In this document: positions 3,939 to 8,406 of the stretch, piece by piece
How positions within the stretch are numbered: the stretch's first letter is position 1
Layout of the letters: every line of letters begins with the position of its first letter
Translations under genes and position numbers: made by a program
Assembly: GCA_029054535.1 (NCBI GenBank)
Contig: JAIDFC010000170.1
Coordinates: 1-8,406, forward strand
Reading direction: 5' to 3'
From: Rikenella sp.
Lineage (GTDB): Bacteria; Bacteroidota; Bacteroidia; Bacteroidales; Rikenellaceae
Length of the DNA: 8,406 nt
Notes under the pieces: model-generated
Seen by the model: only the letters and a program-made list of their open reading frames with translations
Database searches by the model: none
Told to the model about the DNA's origin: nothing

Positions 3939-6900
3939 ATGAGCGAAAATACGAGACACACGCCCGATATGCTTTTCGAAGTCGGTTGGGAGGTATGCAA
4001 CAAGATCGGCGGTATTCATACCGTCGTGGGAACCAAGGCTTTGACCGCGATCGAGCGTTTCGGCGACGATCGGTATGTGGTGATCGGCCCCGATCTGACG
4101 AGCGAGAGCGAGAACCTCGAGTTCGAGGAGGATCCGAACCTGCTGAAAGCCTGGCGTCAGGCCGTGGCGGCCGAAGGGCTGCGGATCCGTGTCGGTCGGT
4201 GGAAGAGCGTCAAGGGGACCCCGGTGGCGATTTTGGTCAATTTTTCGGCCATCATGGGGCGGAAAGACGAGATTCTGGCCAAGCTGTGGGAGGATTATAA
4301 AGTCGATTCGATCAGCGGCCAGTGGGATTATGTCGAACCCGTGCTGTTCGGGTACGCCGCCGGCGAGGTGATCGAGAGCTATGTCAGGTACTACAACCAG
4401 CCGGGACGGCATGCCGTGGCGCACTTCCACGAGTGGATGACCGCCAGCGGGGGGCTCTACTTGCAAAAGGAGCGGCCGTCGGTGGCGACGGTGTTCACGA
4501 CCCATGCTACGGTCGTCGGGCGGGCGATTGCCGGGAACGGGCTGCCGCTTTACAGCGGTCTGGAGGGTTTTAATGGGGATGAAATGGCGCGTCAGTTCGG
4601 CGTGGTGGCCAAACACTCGATCGAGAAGGCCGCGGCGCATCATATGGATGCTTTTTCGACCGTCAGCGAGATTACCGCTCGGGAGTGCCGGGCGTTGTTG
4701 GACGTCGAATCGGTTCAGGTTACGCCGAACGGGTTCGAGGACGGTTTCGTTTGGCAGGGCGAGGAGGCCGAGGCGAAGCGGCGCGAGGGGCGCGACGCGT
4801 TGATCCGCGTGGCCGAGGCGACGCTCGGGATCGAGCTGCAGAACGATCCGTTGATCGTCTCGATCGGCGGCCGGTATGAGTTCAAGAACAAGGGGATCGA
4901 CGAGTTCATCGACTCGTTGGGCGAACTCAATAACAACGACTCTTTGGCTCGGGATATCCTGGCGTACATCATGGTTCCGTGCTGGAACCACGGGGCGCGA
5001 CGCGATCTGCAGGGGATGTTGGCCGGCGACGCTTCGTGCGGGATGGACTACGCCGGTTCGCTGAACGCGACCCACTACCTGGGCGATCCGGACAACGATC
5101 CGGTGGTGAATCATTTGCGGAGCCGCGGGTTGCTGGGGCGGGGGAATCGGGTGCATACGGTTTTCGTGCCTTGCTACCTGAACGGTAACGACGGGATTTT
5201 CAACAAGACTTATTACGAGCTGCTGGTGGGGACCGATGTAACGGTCTTCCCTTCGTACTATGAGCCTTGGGGGTATACGCCGCTCGAGAGCATCGCCTTT
5301 TCGGTGCCGACCGTTACGACCGACCTGGCCGGCTTCGGTCTTTGGGTCGAACAGTATGCCGGCGGAGGGCATGACGGGGTTCGGGTGGTGCACCGCGACG
5401 ACACGAACAGTCCGGAGGTGGTGGCCGCGATTGCCGAGACCTTGACGGCTTGTGCGGCGATGGACGACGGGCAGATGCGGGCGCGGCGCGAGTCGGCGCG
5501 GGGGATTTCGAAAATAGCATTGTGGACCAATTTGTACGAACATTATATGGACTTATACGATCAGGCGGTAGAAACCGCCGCTCGGCGCACGGCGCGGGCA
5601 CAGAACGACGGCGGGGAGGTACACGAACAATTGAACTATGTACGGCAACAGCTCGTGCTGGGGAGCCGTCCGAACTGGACCCGGATGATGGTCGAGAGCT
5701 CGGTTCCGGAGCGGTTGAGGCCGCTGGAGGAGCTGACCAAAAACTTGTGGTGGTCGTGGTACGATCCGGCGCGTCAGCTTTTCGAGTCGATCGATCCGGA
5801 GCTGTGGAACAAAGTGGATCGGAACCCGATCGACCTGCTCGACAAGCTCAACCTCACGCAGTTGAGGGCGTTGGCGGAGAACGGCGAGTTTTTGGCGCGG
5901 ATGGACGCCGTGTATGCCGAGTTTCGGAAGTATATGGCCGATAAGCCGGATCAGGCGCGGCCGAAGATCGCTTACTTCTCGATGGAGTACGGGTTGCACC
6001 ATAGTTTGAAGATCTATTCGGGCGGGCTGGGGATCCTGGCGGGGGACTACGTGAAGGAGTCGAGCGACAAGAAAGTGCCGATGACGGCGGTGGGGCTGCT
6101 CTATCGGTACGGGTACTTCACGCAGCGTCTCTCGGCCGCGGGCGATCAGGAGGCGAATTATGAGCCGCAGGACTTCTTCAAACTGCCGATCTCTCCGGTG
6201 CGGGATGCGCAGGGGAACTGGAAGACCGTGGTGGTGAACTTCCCGGGGCGGAAGGTGGTGGCCAGAATATGGCGGTGTGATGTGGGGCGGACCGAGCTTT
6301 ACCTGATGGACACCGACCACGACCTCAACTTGCCGGAAGACCGGAGTATTACGCATCATCTTTATGGCGGCGACTGGGAGAACCGGCTCAAGCAGGAGTA
6401 CCTGCTCGGGATCGGGGGGATCCGGCTTTTGAATACGCTGGGGATTCAGTCCGATATCTACCACTGCAATGAAGGGCATGCGGCTTTCATCGGGCTGGAA
6501 CGGGTGCACAATTTGATCGCGAAACACGACCTGAGCTTCTCGGAGGCGATGGAGTGCGTGCGGTCGTCGTCGCTCTTCACGACCCACACGCCGGTGCCGG
6601 CAGGGCATGACGCCTTTCCTGAGGATATGATCCGGCAGTATATGTCGCACTATCCGGACCGGTTGAAGATCACCTGGGAACAGTTCATCAACCTCGGGAA
6701 GACCAACCCGAACGATCCGAACGAGAAATTCTCGATGAGCGTTCTGGCTTCCAATATGTCGCAGGAGGTCAACGGGGTGAGCTGGTTGCACGGCGAGGTC
6801 AGCAAGGACCTGCTGCGGAATATCTGGCCGGGGTACTTGCCCTGCGAGCTGCATATCGGCTATGTTACCAACGGGGTACACTTCCCGACCTGGGCGGCTA

Positions 6901-8213
6901 CGAAGCTCAAGGAGATGTATTACAACGCTTTCGGCGAGTCGTTCCGCGCGGGCGACTACTCGAAAGAGAACTGGGACAAGATCTACGGGATCGACGACCG
7001 CACGCTGTGGGATGCGCGGCTCTACCTGAAAGAGCGTTTGATGAAGAAGATCCGTACGCGGGTGGCCGATCCGACACAGTTCCGCTTCGACTCGCCGCGG
7101 CAGATCGTCCAGATTCAGGAGTCGCTGAAGAACGACGTGCTGACGATCGGTTTCGCGCGGCGGTTCGCGACCTACAAACGGGCGCACCTGCTCTTTACCA
7201 ACATGGAACGGCTGGAGCAGATCGTGAACCATCCGACGCGGCCGGTGCAGTTCGTCTTTGCGGGTAAGGCGCACCCGGCCGATAAGGCGGGGCAGGATCT
7301 TATCAAACGGATCGTCGAAGTGTCGAAGATGCCGCAGTTCCTGGGCAAGGTCATTTTCCTCCAGAACTACGACATGGAGCTGGCGCGGCGGATGGTGCAG
7401 GGGGTCGACGTGTGGATGAACACCCCGACGCGGCCGCTGGAGGCTTCGGGGACGAGCGGCGAAAAGGCGGTGATGAACGGCGTATTGCACTTCTCGGTAC
7501 TCGACGGCTGGTGGGTCGAAGGGTACAAGGAGGGGGCCGGCTGGATGCTCCCGATGGAGAACACGTTCGACGACCCGAGGTACCAGAACGAGATGGACGC
7601 CGAGATGATCTACACCACGATCGAAGAGCAGATCGCGCCGTTGTACTACGACCGCGACCAGAGCAACCTGCCGGTTCGTTGGGTGGGGGCGATCAAGAAG
7701 TGCATCGCGGATGTGGCGTCGCAGTTCACGACCAACCGCATGATGCAGGACTACGAGGATCGCTATTACTCGAAACTCTTCGCGCGGCATGAACGGATGG
7801 TGGCGGACGACTTTGCTCAGGCGCGCGAGATCGCGGCTTGGAAGCGGCGCGTGAGCCGCTCGTGGGACAAGATTCAGGTCTTGGGCTTCAAACAGTACGA
7901 CGTGGGGCACGGGGCGATTAAATTAGGGGAACACTATAACCTGGAGGTTACGGTGGATGTGGCCGACTTGAAACCGGAAGAGATCGGGGTCGAAGTCCTG
8001 GTGGCGGACCAGATCACGGACGGCGATACGAGCAAGGTGAAGCTCCGCAATACGTTCCAGTTCGAGCTGGTCGAGGTCTCGGGGAGCGTGGCGACGTATC
8101 GACTCAATTCGACGCCGGAGAATGCGGGTTCTTACGACGTGGCGATCCGGTTGTATGCCAAGAATCCGAACCTGCCGCATCGGATGGATTTCGCCCTCGT
8201 GAAGTGGGTATAG
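3939..8213 (+). CDS. glgP: Fused GT3 glycogen synthase - GT35 alpha-glucan phosphorylase
   Basis: A 1424-aa cytoplasmic protein with two opposing glycogen enzymes. Residues ~10-545 resemble eukaryotic-type (GT3) glycogen synthase: FEVGWEVCNKIGGI at 13-26, HFHEWM at 162-167, TVSEIT at 241-246, GGRYEFKNKG at 310-319 and SYYEPWGYTPLES at 439-451, the last holding both family glutamates (E442, E450). After a linker (~546-585), a DUF3417-type segment begins (NLWWSW at 602-607), followed by a TIGR02094-type GT35 phosphorylase: IAYFSMEYG at 677-685, HCNEGH at 842-847, HTP at 883-885, GFARRFATYKR at 1071-1081, and EASGTSGEKAVMNG from 1168 with the expected pyridoxal-phosphate lysine K1176. The C-terminal ~120 residues are the beta domain usual for this phosphorylase type. 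Both halves look catalytically intact, with no frameshift between them. In Bacteroides I recall the two enzymes being encoded separately side by side. The ATG at 3939 gives a short lead-in to the synthase motif and follows an A/T-rich leader. The synthase should extend alpha-1,4-glucan from a nucleotide sugar; the phosphorylase should release glucose-1-phosphate. Donor preference (UDP- or ADP-glucose) cannot be read here. Confidence 0.93.
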   Translation: MSENTRHTPDMLFEVGWEVCNKIGGIHTVVGTKALTAIERFGDDRYVVIGPDLTSESENLEFEEDPNLLKAWRQAVAAEGLRIRVGRWKSVKGTPVAILVNFSAIMGRKDEILAKLWEDYKVDSISGQWDYVEPVLFGYAAGEVIESYVRYYNQPGRHAVAHFHEWMTASGGLYLQKERPSVATVFTTHATVVGRAIAGNGLPLYSGLEGFNGDEMARQFGVVAKHSIEKAAAHHMDAFSTVSEITARECRALLDVESVQVTPNGFEDGFVWQGEEAEAKRREGRDALIRVAEATLGIELQNDPLIVSIGGRYEFKNKGIDEFIDSLGELNNNDSLARDILAYIMVPCWNHGARRDLQGMLAGDASCGMDYAGSLNATHYLGDPDNDPVVNHLRSRGLLGRGNRVHTVFVPCYLNGNDGIFNKTYYELLVGTDVTVFPSYYEPWGYTPLESIAFSVPTVTTDLAGFGLWVEQYAGGGHDGVRVVHRDDTNSPEVVAAIAETLTACAAMDDGQMRARRESARGISKIALWTNLYEHYMDLYDQAVETAARRTARAQNDGGEVHEQLNYVRQQLVLGSRPNWTRMMVESSVPERLRPLEELTKNLWWSWYDPARQLFESIDPELWNKVDRNPIDLLDKLNLTQLRALAENGEFLARMDAVYAEFRKYMADKPDQARPKIAYFSMEYGLHHSLKIYSGGLGILAGDYVKESSDKKVPMTAVGLLYRYGYFTQRLSAAGDQEANYEPQDFFKLPISPVRDAQGNWKTVVVNFPGRKVVARIWRCDVGRTELYLMDTDHDLNLPEDRSITHHLYGGDWENRLKQEYLLGIGGIRLLNTLGIQSDIYHCNEGHAAFIGLERVHNLIAKHDLSFSEAMECVRSSSLFTTHTPVPAGHDAFPEDMIRQYMSHYPDRLKITWEQFINLGKTNPNDPNEKFSMSVLASNMSQEVNGVSWLHGEVSKDLLRNIWPGYLPCELHIGYVTNGVHFPTWAATKLKEMYYNAFGESFRAGDYSKENWDKIYGIDDRTLWDARLYLKERLMKKIRTRVADPTQFRFDSPRQIVQIQESLKNDVLTIGFARRFATYKRAHLLFTNMERLEQIVNHPTRPVQFVFAGKAHPADKAGQDLIKRIVEVSKMPQFLGKVIFLQNYDMELARRMVQGVDVWMNTPTRPLEASGTSGEKAVMNGVLHFSVLDGWWVEGYKEGAGWMLPMENTFDDPRYQNEMDAEMIYTTIEEQIAPLYYDRDQSNLPVRWVGAIKKCIADVASQFTTNRMMQDYEDRYYSKLFARHERMVADDFAQAREIAAWKRRVSRSWDKIQVLGFKQYDVGHGAIKLGEHYNLEVTVDVADLKPEEIGVEVLVADQITDGDTSKVKLRNTFQFELVEVSGSVATYRLNSTPENAGSYDVAIRLYAKNPNLPHRMDFALVKWV

Positions 8214-8284
8214 GCTTTGTCGTGGTTGCGGGTTTTGTCTTTTCATGGGCTTGGGCTGGCGCGGTTTCTTGTTGAGGTTTCAGC

Positions 8285-8406
8285 GTTCTTGACTACGGCA
8301 GCCCGTTGCCCACCGCGGCCCCGCGTCCGACACGGTTTCTCTGTTGAATAATCCCGCGCGCGATTGCTGGAGTAGGAAATCGTTCAAAAGCGATTCACGC
8401 TTTTGA
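8285..8406 (+). repeat. Left part of a repeat module, cut by the window end
   Basis: After a 71-base spacer with nothing notable, GTTCTTGACTACGGCAGCCC (8285-8304) opens another copy: bases 8287-8304 equal 50-67. It continues with GCCCACCGCGG (8308-8318, equal to 2349-2359), the box GTCCGACACGGTTTCTCT (8325-8342, equal to 2560-2577), CGCGCGC, and a hairpin TCAAAAGCG (8384-8392) / CGCTTTTGA (8398-8406) with loop ATTCA. The hairpin's outer part and the expected right border fall outside the window. It lies 72 bases after the stop of the fusion gene, so its hairpin may serve that transcript's 3' end. Confidence 0.7.

Noticed and set aside
2981..4003. Minus-strand open frame of 340 codons across yraN and the remnant region
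   Set aside because: It overlaps yraN in antisense and, over 3069-3310, is out of frame with the recognisable FISUMP sequence, so it is not the real reading frame.
3927..5543. Minus-strand open frame (538 codons) opposite the synthase half
   Set aside because: Antisense shadow of the GT3 domain; composition is typical of reversed GC-rich codons and no motif is visible.
5553..7910. Long minus-strand open frame (785 codons) opposite the fusion gene
   Set aside because: It is antisense to strongly conserved phosphorylase sequence, its translation is rich in Arg, His, Pro and Val with no recognisable domain, and such frames are expected opposite GC-rich genes.

Overview
The window looks like chromosomal DNA of a GC-rich Bacteroidota gut bacterium. 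Alistipes or another Rikenellaceae member is my best guess, by inference and not by a database match. The reasons are a Bacteroidota-type -7 promoter box (TAnnTTTG), leaders without Shine-Dalgarno sequences, a GT3-type glycogen synthase paired with a DUF3417/GT35 phosphorylase, a decayed FISUMP-type (Fibrobacter major paralogous) surface-protein domain, and high GC content.

Layout, left to right. Bases 1-187 hold repeat debris (the right end of one intergenic element and a short second one) and the argB leader. argB (188-970, N-acetylglutamate kinase), birA (1073-1867, biotin-protein ligase without a DNA-binding domain) and an 87-aa TSCPD-domain protein (1879-2142) all run on the + strand; birA and the TSCPD gene are 11 nt apart and surely co-transcribed. 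Bases 2143-3068 carry no gene. They contain a cluster of modular, hairpin-rich repeats: at least two long modules (2197-2484 and 2485-2673), a third hairpin of the same architecture (2675-2749), then further hairpins. On the minus strand at 3069-3310 lies the C-terminal stump of a FISUMP-domain protein. yraN (3419-3805, predicted nuclease-fold protein) follows on the + strand. After a promoter-like box at 3863-3870 comes a 1424-aa protein (3939-8213) that fuses a GT3 glycogen synthase to an alpha-glucan phosphorylase. The last 120 bases (8285-8406) are the left part of another copy of the repeat module, cut by the window end inside its hairpin.

How the genes relate. The 1424-aa fusion is the metabolic centrepiece: the chain-elongating and chain-shortening enzymes of glycogen/alpha-glucan storage in one chain. 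argB (arginine synthesis), birA (biotinylation of carboxylase carrier proteins), the TSCPD protein and yraN are housekeeping genes with no evident link to it. The most unusual non-coding feature is the repeat family. Its copies share a sequence frame (GTTCTTGA-like left end, a GTCCGACACGGTTTCTCT-like box, CGCCTWAARR next to an outer GC stem, TCAAAAAGAAC right end), yet each displays a different long hairpin whose two arms match each other perfectly or nearly so.
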